Source: Diogma glabrata
Taxonomy: Eukaryota; Arthropoda; Insecta; Diptera; Cylindrotomidae
Direction: 5' to 3'
NCBI GenBank assembly: GCA_963693315.1
Contig: OY856186.1
Location: forward strand, 455,821,217 to 455,885,216
DNA length: 64,000 bases
This document shows positions 43,561 through 56,764 of this stretch, piece by piece. Position 1 is the first letter of the stretch. The number at the start of each line of letters is the position of its first letter. The notes under the pieces are model-generated. The model was not told the DNA's origin and did not search any database. It was given only the letters and a program-made list of their open reading frames with translations. The position numbers and the translations under genes are program-made.

Positions 43561-45351
43561 AAACAAGTGTTATTAGTTTTTAATTTATATTAAAATGTTT
43601 CGCCAAGTGCCGACAGTCGACACAATTGAATTTATTAAAAAAAAAATTAAAAAAAACTTGTCATACATTTCGAAAAACTGATTTTAATCATAAAAACTCC
43701 GAAATAAGAGAGAAAACTACCCTCAAAATTTTAAAATATTTTTTTCGTATTCTACTGGCAAAACGCAAATGAACTAATATTTATTAAAAAACTTTTATAC
43801 GCATTAAATTGGTTTCAAAATGGAGTCGTTTGTAGTTTAGGAAAAAATTTCAAATTTGTGTCCGTCAACGATGGTTGGTTAAAAATCTAAAGAAAATTCC
43901 ATAATTGTGTAATGCCCGCCAATTGTGTGATGCCCTACATGTAGCGTTTGGGAAAATCTACAACAAAAACAAAATGCAGAAAAAAGAACGATTTGAGTTC
44001 TGAGTAAAGGTGTTAGCAAGGGAGTTAGGGCTTGACAGTTACATCTAGCAGCAAAGACTAAATCCGGAGCGAAACACTTTTCCATGTTCCATCTGTAGCA
44101 TCATATTACATTTTCCATTGACATTTTTATTAACATAATCAGGTAGTACAAGTGACTTTTAGCTCACCCTCGCATTATCAAGTTTGTATTTTCCCAAATA
44201 TAGATTATTATATACTTGCATTGTATTTTGAGATTTTTTATTATTCTTTTTTTTTATATAAAATGAAACAAAAAAATTGGGAAAATTTGATCTCTTCTTG
44301 TTTTATATTGTTTCATTGTGTTGAAACGTGAAAAAAAACTCCTTATATGGTATGATCGTTTTAATGTCTCTATGTACTTTTGATGGAAAAGGATCAGCTG
44401 GTGTAATAATATTAACAACAAATGTGATGGTATATAAATGCTTTATTAAAGACTGACCCTATTTATTTTTAATTAGTTGAAAACAAAAAAATATGTATTT
44501 GATGAATCAACCTATGGTTATGTGATAGTATCAACAGCTACACTACGAGAGAATATTTGTGCAATCAACTCTTTTTTCTCCCGTTTAAGTAATTTTAAAT
44601 TATATAAATAGTTGCTTTTTTCCTAATTTTTTTGAGACGCGTTTTAAATTTTAAAGTAAAACTTATGTCGAGTAGGGATATATTTCAAATGAAATTGCTA
44701 TTCTTTTAAAAAGTCAGTTTAAATTTCCTTTTTGCATTTTGATTGTAATTTTCACAGTTAATTCCTTTTCGGTTGAAGAAAGAAACATAATTAATTAAAT
44801 TTATTTTTTCATTTTTTTAAAATGTTTTTCTAAACATACTAAGATATATATGAAAAAATAAGTTTTAAACAACATACTTGATTTGTAAACCGCGAGTATC
44901 CTAAAGTTTACAAAAATTACTGCCAAAATAAATTACATAAAATTTAATCAAATTTGGTGAGAAATCACCACAAACACTCCCTCACCAGTGATTCGCCAGA
45001 ATAACGAAAAAATAATTTTCAAAAGAAAAATAAGTTTAAAATTATTTTTTTTTCAAAATGAACAAAAAATAATTTTGAAATATTTTAAAATAATGCTGTT
45101 TCCAAAATATAGTAAATTTTATCAAAATTCAAACAAGAATGACCTCATAATCATCTCAAATGCAAATTAAATTGATGAGATGATTGAAATGAGTGAGCTT
45201 ATTGAATCAAACGAATAAATAATTTTAGATATTGTCGAATAACAATGAATTTAATAAAATCGCATTAGAAAGTTGCTAACGACAGTGAAAAGATCAAGCA
45301 TCTACAACATTTAACTAACTTTACTGGAAAGCAAAGATTTTTTAAAATCAT
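43561..45351. other. A+T-rich sequence without a recognised gene
   Basis: No coding signal seen. The stretch 44880-45350 may contain the 3' tail of the gypsy element that follows on the minus strand, but no LTR could be matched. Confidence 0.4.
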
Positions 45352-46965
45352 TGAGGTGTTTTTATTATCCTTCCAGATTTAGAAATTCTTTGATTGGGAA
45401 TAATAATTACTGATGGCTGATCATTGAATGTTACTTTCTTTTTACTTTTATTTAGTAAAATAGAATCCGGTTTATTTCAGCCAGATGAATCTGATTGATT
45501 CAAATTAGAAGGAGAATTTAAAGAATTAGAATAATCAGCTGGATTTAAATTGTTAGAAAATTGTATCTGCTTGCTTAAATTAGAAAATTCAGAAAAATTT
45601 TTCGAATTAATGTTTGAAGTTGAATCTGATAGATTCATGGATTTTGCATTTACGAGAGAACTGTGGTGTTCATCGTCTGAATTTGCATGATAACATGGTT
45701 TAAGTCGATCAATTGAAATTTTGACTTCTTTGCCATTAATTTCTATATTGAAAGTTTTATTGTTTCGACTTAAAACTTTGAAAGGACCTGTGTAAGGAGC
45801 TTGCAATGATCTCCTTAAGGCATCTGTACGCAAAAATACATGTGAGCAAGTATGTAAATCTTTGCTCACAAAAGAAGAAGATGATACATGATGTGATGCT
45901 GGTGTTGGTCTAATTTCATCACAATGTTTTTTCAATGCTTTAACGAACTCCGATTGGGGACAAAAAGATTTTGCAGTATAATCTAAGAATTGTCCTGGAA
46001 TTCTAATCGAGCTTCCAAAAGTGAGTTCCGCTGAAGTAGTTTGTAGTTCTTCGCTGAATGAGGTTCTTAAACCTAGAAGAACTGAAGGTAGAACTTTTGT
46101 CCAGTCTGGACGGTCATGACACATAATTGCTGATTTAATTGTGCGATGCGTCTTTTTACCATACCGTTGCATTTTGGATTATAAGAAGTGGTTCTGAATC
46201 TGTTGAAACCTAGTAGGTTGGAAAGTTCAGAGAAAAGTTTGGATTTGAATTGGGTTCCTTGATCAGTTAAAGTTGATTCTGGAACACCAAATCTCGAACT
46301 CCAAGAATTATATACAGCGAATGCGACAGTTGCAGCAGTGATGTCTGGAACTGGTATCGCTTCGGGCCACCGCGTATAACGGTCGATTAGCGCTACGCAA
46401 TATCGTCGCATTTCCGATATTGGTAGAGGACCAATGACATCGAAGTGAATTTGCGAGAATCGCTGTGAATTAGTTTTAATAGTGCCAAGGGGTGATTTAG
46501 TATGTCTTAATGCCTTTGACTTTTGACACGCTATACATTGTCGCACCATAAGTTTAACATCTTTTTTAATAGACGGCCAAATAACGTGTTTGGTTAATAA
46601 TTTGGTTGAAGCTTTGATACCAGGATGCGAAAGTCTATGAAATGCATCGAAAACACTGTTGCGAAACTGTGCAGGAACTGTGCCTGCCTACGTATAGCAG
46701 TTGATGTGTCACAATATATTAGCTTACTTTAATTGAAAGTAATTGAAAAATGTTCAAACTTCAAAGTTGTATTACTTTGAAGTATATTTTGAAATTCCTC
46801 GTCATTGGTTTGCGCGTCCGCGATTGCAACATAATCAATTTTCTCTGGTATGAGGATTTGATCTATGTGTGATAGTGCATCAGCTACGACATTGCCGATA
46901 CCTGAAATATGCCGGATATCAGTGGTGAATTGTCCAATGAAATGACGAGGAGATGCTTTTTCCAA
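45352..46965 (-). pseudogene. pol: RNase H end and integrase of relic B
   Basis: 46729-46965 holds the RNase H end and linker (IRHISGIGNVVADALSHI). 46073-46549 holds the integrase core: CIACQKSK, HFDVIGPLP (first Asp) and LTDQGTQF (second Asp), but the expected Glu in NGMVER is Lys here (NGMVKR), so the DDE triad is broken. 45477-46172 continues with SIDRLKPCYH and a Ser/Asn-rich tail. After one stop at 45477 the reading goes on as KKKVTFNDQPSV and ends near 45352. Confidence 0.8.
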
Positions 46966-47299
46966 ATTTTGTTTAATAGCAAAAATTAAAGGTTTGTGGT
47001 CAGTGAATAGAGTAAATTCACGACCTTCCAGGAGATACCTGAAATGCTTGATGCCTGAATACGCTGCGAGAAATTCTCTATCATAATCGCTATATTTAAT
47101 TTGTGCATCATTAAGACGAACCGAGAAGAAACTGAGCGCTTACCAGGTTTCTTCAACAAATTGCTGCACTACGGCTCCTATCGCTGTATCAGATGCGTCA
47201 ACGATAATTGCTAGTCGAGCTGAAAATGACGGATGAGCTAAGAGAGTGGCATTACACAATTTATTTTTACAATTGTCAAAGGCTTGATTGGACTCAGCT

Positions 47300-48649
47300 G
47301 TTCAAATTATTGGAATTTTACTATTCTTCTTATATCCCTTTAAGAAGTTGTTGAGTAAAATTTGGTCAGCTGCAGCAGCTGGTAAAAATCTTCGATAAAA
47401 GTTAATCATGCCTAAGAATCGTTTAAGCTGTTTAACATTTGAGGGACGTTCAAAGTCTTTAATGACTTGAACACGTTCATGATCTGGTAAAATACCATGT
47501 CCAGACACCAAATGACCTAAAAATTTAATTTCAGATTTTGCAAATACACATTTATCTGAATTTATGATTAACTATTTTCAGAGAATCTCTGAAAAATCAT
47601 TTGTAGATGAATTAGATACTCCTCTAGATTTTTAGATGCAACTAAAACATCATCTAGATAAACGAAGCAAAATTGAAATCCGGTTAAAACAGAATGCATC
47701 AATCTTTGAAATGATTGTGCAGCATTCCTAAGACCAAATGTCATTTTTCAGAATTCAAAAAGACCGAAAAGTGTAGAAATTGCGGTTTTAGGAATGTCTT
47801 CCGGATATATTGGAAACTGGTGCTATGCCTGAACAAGATCAATGGTCGAAAAAACTGTGCATCCCTCCAACTGATGCGAAAAATCTTGGAGGTGGGGAAT
47901 AGAATATCGATCTGGAACAGTAATTCTATTGAGAGCTCGATAGTCTCCACAAGGACGCCAATCTCCATTTTTCTTCTTGGCCAGATGAAGTGGACTGGAC
48001 CAAGGACTACTGCTTGGTCTACAAATACCCAGTTGTACCATCTTTTCAAACTCGGCTTTAGCAATTGTTAACTTATCAGGTGCCAAGCGTCGAGTTTTAC
48101 AAGATATTAGTAAGCTAATTATTTCCAATTTGTGAGTAACATTATGTTTCACAGTGCTTGGCATGAGATTCTGATTTAAAATCTCTGGAAACTTTTACAA
48201 GACTTTAATTACTGGTGTTGATACTATTGATTTATCAACAAGAAAAAGTGAAGGCTCATTACAGATTCATAAACTTCCAATTGAGAACAGAGAGGTTGAC
48301 GGGTCTATGACTCTCTGTCTCTGTATATCAACAAGCAGTCCAGTATGATTGAGAAAATTTGATCCAATAATAGGGATCGAAACATCGGCAACTATTAATT
48401 CCCATGAAAAATTTCTTCGAAGACCAATATTTAAATCAAGAACTTTGGTGCCATAGGCACAAATGGGAGTGCCGTTTGCCGCAAATAATTTAAAAGAAGT
48501 AGTTACTGGTTTTATATTAGCAATTCGAAATGGAATTACTGAAACGTCTGCTCCTGTATCAATTAAGAATTTAGTTTTTAGTATAAATTCGAAAATTTGT
48601 AGACGATTGCTCAGATCAGCAATACTCCTGAATGCATATTGCTGATCAT
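47300..48649 (-). pseudogene. pol: Protease and RT of relic B
   Basis: Protease: LIDTGADVSVIP near 48560 with GSNFL later. RT: 47823-48164 encodes LAPDKLTIAKAEFEKM, SSPWSSPLHLAKKKNGDWRP and the start of motif A (FSTIDLVQA). The catalytic box FVYLDDVLVASKN lies near 47640-47675. 47302-47511 carries the connection (LKRFLGMINFYRRF). Stops and frameshifts near 48180, 47830-47740, 47570 and 47300 separate the parts. Confidence 0.8.
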
Positions 48650-49608
48650 TTACGCGTTTTTTGTAGCCCCATTATTTGAAAGAGATGTAAATTGTTTAAA
48701 AAATTTACAACCCGTTACACATTTCAATGCTTTATCGCCAAAACGATGATGATAAAAACATTGATCTGAAGGAGTAGCACTTCTATTTCTAGAATTTGAT
48801 CTAGATGGGCTTCTGGAAAAACGCGATTTAGAACGCAACCTACTACCAGTTTGTATAATTGAAGAAATTTCCTTAAGCATTTGCGATTTAAAATTATTTA
48901 ATTTTTCGTCCATTAGTTGTGAATTGAATAAAACATCCTGATTTGAATTATTCCAACTTAATGTGTGATGAGCAGTGGATGTAGAAGGTACATCCATTGA
49001 ATAAATTTGATGCTGTGACATAGTTTCCAGCAATTTATCAGCGCACTCTGCCAACACTTAAAGTGTTACATCGTTTTCAAATGAAGTTAGTACTAATTGG
49101 ACGGACTGTGGAAGGCGCGACATCCACAGTTGTTTAATTAGATTTTCATTAACATCAGTACCAGCATTTAGCCTAAACTCAGCAAGCAGTTGAGATGGTT
49201 TTTTGTCACCCAAAGTTAGTTTATGCAGAATATTAATTATTCATCTCACTGTCGCCCAAGATTCGGATTACCTCTGCTTTAAAGACAAGGTCTGTCTCCT
49301 AAATCTTGAAAAATTAAAGCTGCTAATCTATCGTGCAATCTCGAATCTCGTTTAAATGCCACATGTGCGACGATACCTTCATTGCCCATTGGATTTGAAA
49401 AATTTCCTAATGGTGGCTCATGTTGTCTAATATTTCGTGAAGATGATGGTACTGATTGAGATTGCAAATTTTGTAAACGTCTCATATTTAATTCAATATG
49501 CTCACTCAATTCATTACGACTGAAAGTGAGAATTTCGTCTGGATCAAGTGAACTACCATCTGTAATCACTGGTGGGGAAGATGCTGGTGGATCCATTTCC
49601 ACAAACAA
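48650..49608 (-). pseudogene. gag: gag of relic B
   Basis: Two open pieces, 49279-49608 (N-terminal, MDPPASSPP start) and 48650-49057 (C-terminal), are joined by shifted readings at 49060-49270 that contain LGDKKPSQLLAEFRL and LWMSRLPQSVQL, typical of the capsid region of this gypsy lineage. The C-terminal box CFYHHRFGDKALKCVTGC is the C-X2-H...C...C motif that replaces the usual knuckle. At least two frameshifts or stops break the gene. Confidence 0.75.
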
Positions 49609-49749
49609 ACAAAAAAAAAAAGTTAAATTAAACGACCGTTAAAAATTGTTTCGACCGACCAAAAACCAAAAATTACAATAGTAATACGCTTTGAATTTGA
49701 AATTTTCTCGAAACGCTAAATGGAGAGGTTTTTGAGTAGTGTGCTGAGT

Positions 49750-50013
49750 GTACCATCTTTTCACTAAATTATGTTAATTTATGATTTGTTATAATTTTCT
49801 GGCATCGTATTGATGTTAGTTTTGTAATAAATTTCTAAACAGAGATAAAAAATACTTGTACTTCATTAAAGAGCTATGTTTGATATACATCGCTGCCCAA
49901 AACTAAAAACCATGTCCTTATAAAAGTTTTTTGCCGGGAACTATATCAAAATCCTTAACCCAGACCGAAGTCTTGATATCTCAGAGCTGTGAGATTTCAG
50001 CTCCTCCATATTT
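49750..50013 (-). repeat. Dispersed ~270-bp repeat, copy 2 (inverted)
   Basis: Reverse complement of 15755-16027, with several small indels. It lies about 140 bp from the gag start of relic B, but copy 1 is not next to a gypsy element, so it is probably independent. Confidence 0.8.
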
Positions 50014-50206
50014 TCTTTTTACTTTTTTTTTATTAAATTTTTTGATTTTTTTTTTTGAATTATTTTACGACCATCATATAGGTTAAACTTTTTTATAGGT
50101 CTTATAGGTTAAACTTTTATTCAGAGGTTTTTTCGAAGCAAAGGCCATACTGGGTCTTATCACAGATATCCTGGCATATCAGTATCGCGAGATACCGTAA
50201 TTACAA

Positions 50207-50635
50207 CTATGAAGGCCCGGCGTGCTTCGCTACGCTTATAAATAAAGTTTTTGCGTAGATATTTTGTTGACGTAGAAGCAATGATTTCAAAAAGTGGTAA
50301 GGAGAAATGCTAGCATATAATTTTTAATTTTTCTTTTTAAATATATGAATGAAAAATAATCAGAACTCTAGCTGATCAGTACGGATATATGAAAAATTAG
50401 CGATCAAATAAGTTTTCAAGTAAGCTTATTTGATCTCTAACTTATTTGGTCGCTAATTTTTCATATATCCGAACTGATCAGCTAGAGTTCTGATTATTTT
50501 TCATTCATATATTTAAAAAGAAAAATTAAAAATTATATGCTAGCATATCTCATTATCACTTTTTGAAATCATTACTTCTATGTCTACGCAAAAACTTTAT
50601 TTATAAGCGTAGCGAAGCACGCCGGCCCCTCTTAG
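50207..50635. mobile_element. 429-bp palindrome of two Helitron-like ends
   Basis: The two halves are near-perfect inverse copies meeting at about 50421. Each outer end reads outward as gcgtagcgaagcacgcc-ggg-ccyy then a TAG-T terminus, matching the ends at 56764 and 60327. The arm segment (aagttttcaagtaag, gatcagctagagttctgat, gcatataatttttaa) also matches 56770-56990. gcgt...acgc forms the short hairpin expected just before a Helitron 3' terminus. No coding capacity. It is a foldback derivative. Confidence 0.75.
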
Positions 50636-50664
50636 TAATAAGAAAAAAACAAAGAAAAATAATA

Positions 50665-52235
50665 CGTCTATCCACTCCTAAATCAATGCATAAACTAAAT
50701 TGAAATTTGAAAAGAAAATATAAAATACTAACTAAATCAATGCATAAACTTACTCATATCATTATCATTCATTCACAACATTCATTTCACCATTAACACC
50801 TTAATAATTAAATCAAAGAAAATCAAAAAAAAGTAGTAATAATAAAATAAACAAAGAAAAATAACACGTCTATCCACTCCTAAGTCAATGCATAATCTAA
50901 ATTAAAATTTGAAAAGAAAATATAAAATACTAACTAAATCAATGCATAAACTCACTCATACCATTATCATTCATTCACAACATTCATTTCACCATTAACA
51001 CCATAATAATTAAATTAAAGAAAATCAAAGCTAACTATATCAATGCATAAACTCACTCATACCATTATCATTCATTCACAACATTCATTTGACCATTAAC
51101 ACCATAATAATTAGATCAAAGAAAATCAAAGAAAACTAGTAATTATAAAAAAACAAAGAAAAATAATGCGTCTATCCACTCCTAAATCAATGCATAAACT
51201 AAAATGAAATTTGAAAAGAAAATATAAAATACTAACTAAATCAATGCATAAACTCACTCATACCATTATCATTCATTCACAACATTCATTTCACCATTAA
51301 CACCATAATAATTAAATTAAAGAAAATCAAAGCTAACTGTATCAATGCATAAACTCACTCATACCATTATCATTCATTCACAACATTCATTTCACCATTA
51401 ACACCATAATAATTAGATCAAAGAAAATCAAAGAAAAATAGTAATTATAAAAAAACAAAGAAAAATAACGCGTCTATCCACTCCTAAATCAATGCATAAA
51501 CTAAAATGAAATTTGAAAAGAAAATATAAAATACTAACTAAATCAATGCATAAACTCACTCATACCATTATCATTCATTCACAACATTCATTTCACCATT
51601 AACACCATAATAATTAAATTAAAGAAAATCAAAGCTAACTATATCAATGCATAAACTCACTCATACCATTATCATTCATTCACAACATTCATTTGACCAT
51701 TAACACCATAATAATTAGATCAAAGAAAATCAAAGAAAACTAGTAATTATAAAAAAACAAAGAAAAATAATGCGTCTATCCACTCCTAAATCAATGCATA
51801 AACTAAAATGAAATTTGAAAAGAAAATATAAAATACTAACTAAATCAATGCATAAACTCACTCATACCATTATCATTCATTCACAACATTCATTTCACCA
51901 TTAACACCATAATAATTAAATTAAAGAAAATCAAAGCTAACTGTATCAATGCATAAACTCACTCATACCATTATCATTCATTCACAACATTCATTTCACC
52001 ATTAACACCATAATAATTAGATCAAAGAAAATCAAAGAAAAATAGTAATTATAAAAAAACAAAGAAAAATAACGCGTCTATCCACTCCTAAATCAATGCA
52101 TAAACTAAAATGAAATTTGAAAAGAAAATATAAAATACTAACTAAATCAATGCATAAACTCACTCATACCATTATCATACATTCACAACATTCATTTCAC
52201 CATTAACACCATAATAATTAAATCAAATAAAATCA
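50665..52235 (+). repeat. Satellite array with higher-order repeat
   Basis: Units start at cgtctatccactcctaa near 50665, 50868, 51169, 51470, 51771 and 52073. The first is ~203 bp; the next four are ~301 bp because they contain an extra ~100-bp subunit (tcaatgcataaactcactc to gctaact). Variants alternate: units 2 and 4 share ctatatc, ttgacc and aaaactagtaat; units 3 and 5 share ctgtatc and aaaaatagtaat, giving a ~602-bp higher-order period. The last unit is degraded. No spacer diversity, so not a CRISPR array. Confidence 0.9.
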
Positions 52236-55200
52236 AAGAATATATAAGATTGTTTTCTGATGGTATATTATCAATCCCTAAAGTTAGAACAACATTTTTT
52301 TTTGGTTTCTTCCCGTTCACGTGGAATTCCGCATATATATAAAATTGTTACGTTTAATTTAATATCTAGATCAGAGAGCAAATTTATATTTTTCGCACAA
52401 TTACCCATCTATCCGATTACTTATGATGACTTTCAAAAATATTTTGGAAAAAGAAGGTTGTTTTTAAGAAAAAAGAATGTTTTTTATCGTTTTATATTAA
52501 AAAATTTCCCGTTTAATTTATTACACAAAATGAAAACAAATGAGATGTGAATAAGATCTTAAAGGAAGTCTAAAATGTTCAATCACAAAAACTTACTGCA
52601 ACCTCAAAATTTATTTCACTGTAAAAATTTATGACGCATTTCTGTCTGTTTAACTGGTAACCTGAAAATATAATCATTTTCACTAGCTTTTTATGAATCT
52701 TGGATACTTCTACAAAAGAGTGGATGCACTCACGGATACGATTGTAAGGTATAAATAATTGTCTCAGTTTACTACTTTGGTAATTAAATCGGTCGAACCT
52801 TCTTTATAAAATGGGTATTTTGCCTTCATAGATGCACTTCATTAAAACAAAAAACGCATAAAATATATTGACGAACCAAAAATAAAGTTATTATTTATTA
52901 AATAAATAATAATTAAATCCCATATAAAACCGTTATAAAAGATTAAATATTAGTTTTATAATTACCTGCATTTGTGGGATCTGCCTAGTATATCCATAAA
53001 CTAATGGTTGTGTGTAATTTTCTCTTTTTCCGAAATAACTCTTAATTTTTTACATATGAAAATTAGTTTTCCCTCTTTTCCAAATTTTATTTTACCACAA
53101 TACTTATGTGTTTCCTAGATATATTATCATATGTAAATATTTTAAGTATCAACATAAGTAAATGCATGTTTTACTGGTATGAAATATATTGTTACATATT
53201 TATGTTTATTTATATTCATTCGTTTCGTTTACATTCAAACACAACCAAAAACTGAAAAGCTAAAAATTGAAAATATTTTTATTTTTCAACATAATTTTTC
53301 CAGTTGTGAAAATGGAAAATCTTGTGGTTTTAGATAAAAAAAATGAAAAATGTAGACGACAGAAATATGTTTTTCATTATTAAAAAGTTCGGAAGGAAAA
53401 CGGTAAAATTAGGATACATTATTATTATTTTAAAGTTCGTTTATTTAAATTTTCCGTTTTTGTTTGTTAAACTTATATAATTTTGGTAGTAAATGAATAG
53501 CTAGCCGGAAATATTTATAATAGCATAGAAGGTATGATATAGCTGGTTTTTGTGTTGGATAAATTAAAAAATAAATTGTCAATGTTATGCCAGGTCACTA
53601 AATTTTGTTTGCTATATTTTACGGTAGCTGATTTTTGCGATGTAAATTGACACTGTGATTTTTATTTTTCAACAAACATCCTTACTACAAGCTTAATTTA
53701 AGTATGTAGTAAACATTACTAATTAAAAACATAAACTACTCAAGCATAATCCATTTTATCACTATAACTCTTCACGTAATATGAAATAAAATTTATTTGC
53801 TTAATAATTTTAATACTCTAATTAGAAACTTAAACTATGAGAAGAGGAAACGTCTATTTTCTTCTAATTACGCTTGAAAGTTGTTATAATTTCAAAACTA
53901 AAACCAGTTGATAAGTTGACATAACATTTTATTTTAGCCTATCCTCGCAATTTGCATCATTTTTCATTTTATCAAGCAAAAAAAACATCTTTAATTTGAA
54001 TTATTATTTTTTTATGTGTTGACGTTCGTACATTTAAAATATAATTTTATTTGAATTATTTTTCAAGAGTTCTAACTAAAAAAGGGTTGGATTAAGTGAA
54101 ATATTAATTAGAGTTATATGAGTTATAAGTACAAAATTTTGAAGAAAAGGTTACGAAACAAAACGAATTAATAAATTAAATATTTTTATTTTACGAATTT
54201 AAATTTAGTTGGTATTGATAAGGGGGTAGTTTTTAGAGAAGTTGAAGAAAATATGTCAAGTTGGTTTTATGAAATATGAATCTAAAAGTAGTTGTAGATT
54301 TGGGTGGTTGAAGTTAAAAATTTTATTTTAAATTTTCTAAATGATGTATTCTGAAAATAAATTTTCTTTTGTTCTTAAAGCTCAAAAACGTTTGCAGTGC
54401 AACTAAAGATATTATTCAAAGCAAATGTAGGCATTAATTGTAAAATATGTTTGGTTTTCTTGTTAAACTTTGGACGAAATCCAAGAACTTGTAAGGATAA
54501 AATAAATGAAAATTATGTCAGAGAATGAACATAATAGCTTGTAGGTAAATAAATTATCGTCTATTGATAAGTGCTGCTGTTGTTCTTAATTTAGTGCAAT
54601 AGTGTGAGATATCATCTTTGTTTATTGAGTCTAGTAAAGACCTTCTGCTAGATTTTTATGTCGTTCCTCATAAAAATATTGTGCAAACCTATTACAAAAA
54701 ATATTTTGAGTCAAAGAATTTGATAAAGCACTCTTCCCAGCTAGGTTGCCTTGCCACCTGACACAAATATTACTTTATTGTTAAGCTTACTAATTTTTCC
54801 TGTACATTCTTCAAGTAGTTTGGACGTCATACTGACTTTAACTTTTAACAATTTTCTGACATAATGACAATATTTTTTTTAGAGTTATTCGTAGGAGTTA
54901 TTCGTAGAGTTATCCATCTCCAAGTATATTTTGGGTCATACAGATTTACACTTTTTATCCTATAGATTGAAAACCTTCTATAATTTTCCTCAAATTTTTA
55001 ATTATTTTGCTACCTATAAAAATGTTATCGTTTACTTAAGGTTTTTGATGCAGCGGTTGTACAGTCTTTCTAAAACATTGTTCATTACAAAAAATATCAA
55101 TAATAATACACCCTGATCGCAATGGGTCAGGTGCTGACAGTGACTTCTTTAACGCGGACGACACAGAGAACAATTTTCTCATTTGTCACAGACACCATTC

Positions 55201-55392
55201 TGATCTCCTTGATCACAGTTGTATTTATCAAAACCGTCTCTGCTCGTTCCTGCTTCAGGTAATATCTTACTGTTCTTCTTTATTTGATTGTCATTAGATT
55301 GTCAAGTTCACTTCTGTGGCATTATATTCAGATTCGGATGGTGTTTTTAAGTGTCCCGTTTTGTACATCTATTGAAAAACCTGTATCACAGG
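52236..55392. other. A+T-rich sequence without a recognised gene
   Basis: The open frame at 52260-52550 has no recognisable domain. At 55114-55260 a more G+C-rich patch has an open frame starting MGQVLTVTSLTRTTQRTIFS, with a hydrophobic stretch, up to a possible splice donor (ttcag|gtaata). It could be an exon, but there is no homology I recognise. Confidence 0.35.
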
Positions 55393-56447
55393 TAGAGTTG
55401 GGCCTCGGAAAATTTTGTTACGTAAATTCTTAAAAAAATTCAGGAGAATTTCTTTCGCGAATCTTGGGAACTGAAATTTTTAACATTTCGGGAAAGCCCG
55501 AATCTCGAAAACTTCTCAAGGATGCCCGAGTTCTTTTTTTGAATCTTTTTGTCAAATATGGATTGAAAAAACGATTCACTTTAAAAAACAAAATGATAAA
55601 TTTCTTGAAATAAATAACTATAAATTGCATTATCTGCAAAAAATTTGAGTTGGGTGTAGTGTGTCAGTACGTGTGACCGTCTAGTTTTAGTTCTTTAATA
55701 TCCACACCGGAAGGTACTTATTTTATATAGTGAATATTAATATGGGGTTTTGTTGTCAACAAAACAAAACACCTGTCTGGAATTTATTTTGAATAAAAAA
55801 CTTAATATTTAGAGAGCCAAAAGAAGAGAAAAAAAGCTACTTTTGGGCTACGGTATCTTGGAAAATAAAATTTTTGAAAAATAAAACTGAAAAATTTCCT
55901 GTAAATTAAATAAATAATTTCATGCATCCGCAAACACGTTTCTAAAATACTTGATATGCTTAATTAAAAGTTTATAGCCCCCTAGTAACGCGACTAACGT
56001 AAGACATTACAAGAATATCATTGATGCACTAAAACCTATACGATGTTGTTGTCGGATCTTTAATTCGCTAAAATGAGCTTACCTGCTGCGCCAAATCTTC
56101 AAAGTCTGATAGGGAGACTAGACACAATTAAGCCAATATCGACTCAAATTGAGGACAATTTTTCTATACTGGGCAATTTTACGTCGCAAAAGCGTAAACG
56201 TGATTGTCAGACGCAGCTATTTACAGTTTGTGTTATATTTCTCTTATATTATATTTTTTTGGCATTTCTTTGCTTTTACACAGATTTTAGGAATTTATAC
56301 AGGTTATTTTAACGTTTTAGCTATCTCGAGAATTTTTTCTCCGGATATTCTGAACCTCGAGCATTGAAATTTTCCAAGTTTCAGGAAATCGTTAATCCAA
56401 GATTGAGATTTTTTCGGGAAATATCCAGATCTAATCCCAATCCTCTA
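55393..56447. other. Possible TIR element (weak)
   Basis: The ends TAGAGTTGGG and the inverse of CCCAATCCTCTA are loosely matching, and subterminal gggaaa and ctcgag strings recur in opposite orientation. The interior includes an open frame at 56073-56312 (MSLPAAPNLQSLIGRLDTIK...) that I do not recognise. No 8-bp target duplication is visible. Confidence 0.3.
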
Positions 56448-56553
56448 ATGTAAAATTTTATTTAACAATATATTTACCCTGTTCAGTGTAAATTTTTAGG
56501 TATGAATGTAATAAATAAAGAACAAAAAATCCTACCCATCCTTTTTTCTAACA

Positions 56554-56764
<211 letters not shown>

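Larger units (their letters stand above)
45352..49608 (-). mobile_element. Decayed Ty3/gypsy retrotransposon (relic B)
   Basis: The element is read on the minus strand and covers Gag, protease, RT, RNase H and integrase with many frameshifts and stops. It is a different lineage from relic A: Gag has an LGDKKPSQLLAEFR region and a CFYHHRFGDKALKC box, and Pol follows in separate phases. No LTR pair was found beside 45352 or 49608. It is non-functional. Confidence 0.85.

Noticed and set aside
50665..52235. CRISPR-like regular repeats
   Set aside because: The whole 200-300 bp unit is conserved, there are no short repeats with unique spacers, and the context is eukaryotic transposons. It is a satellite.
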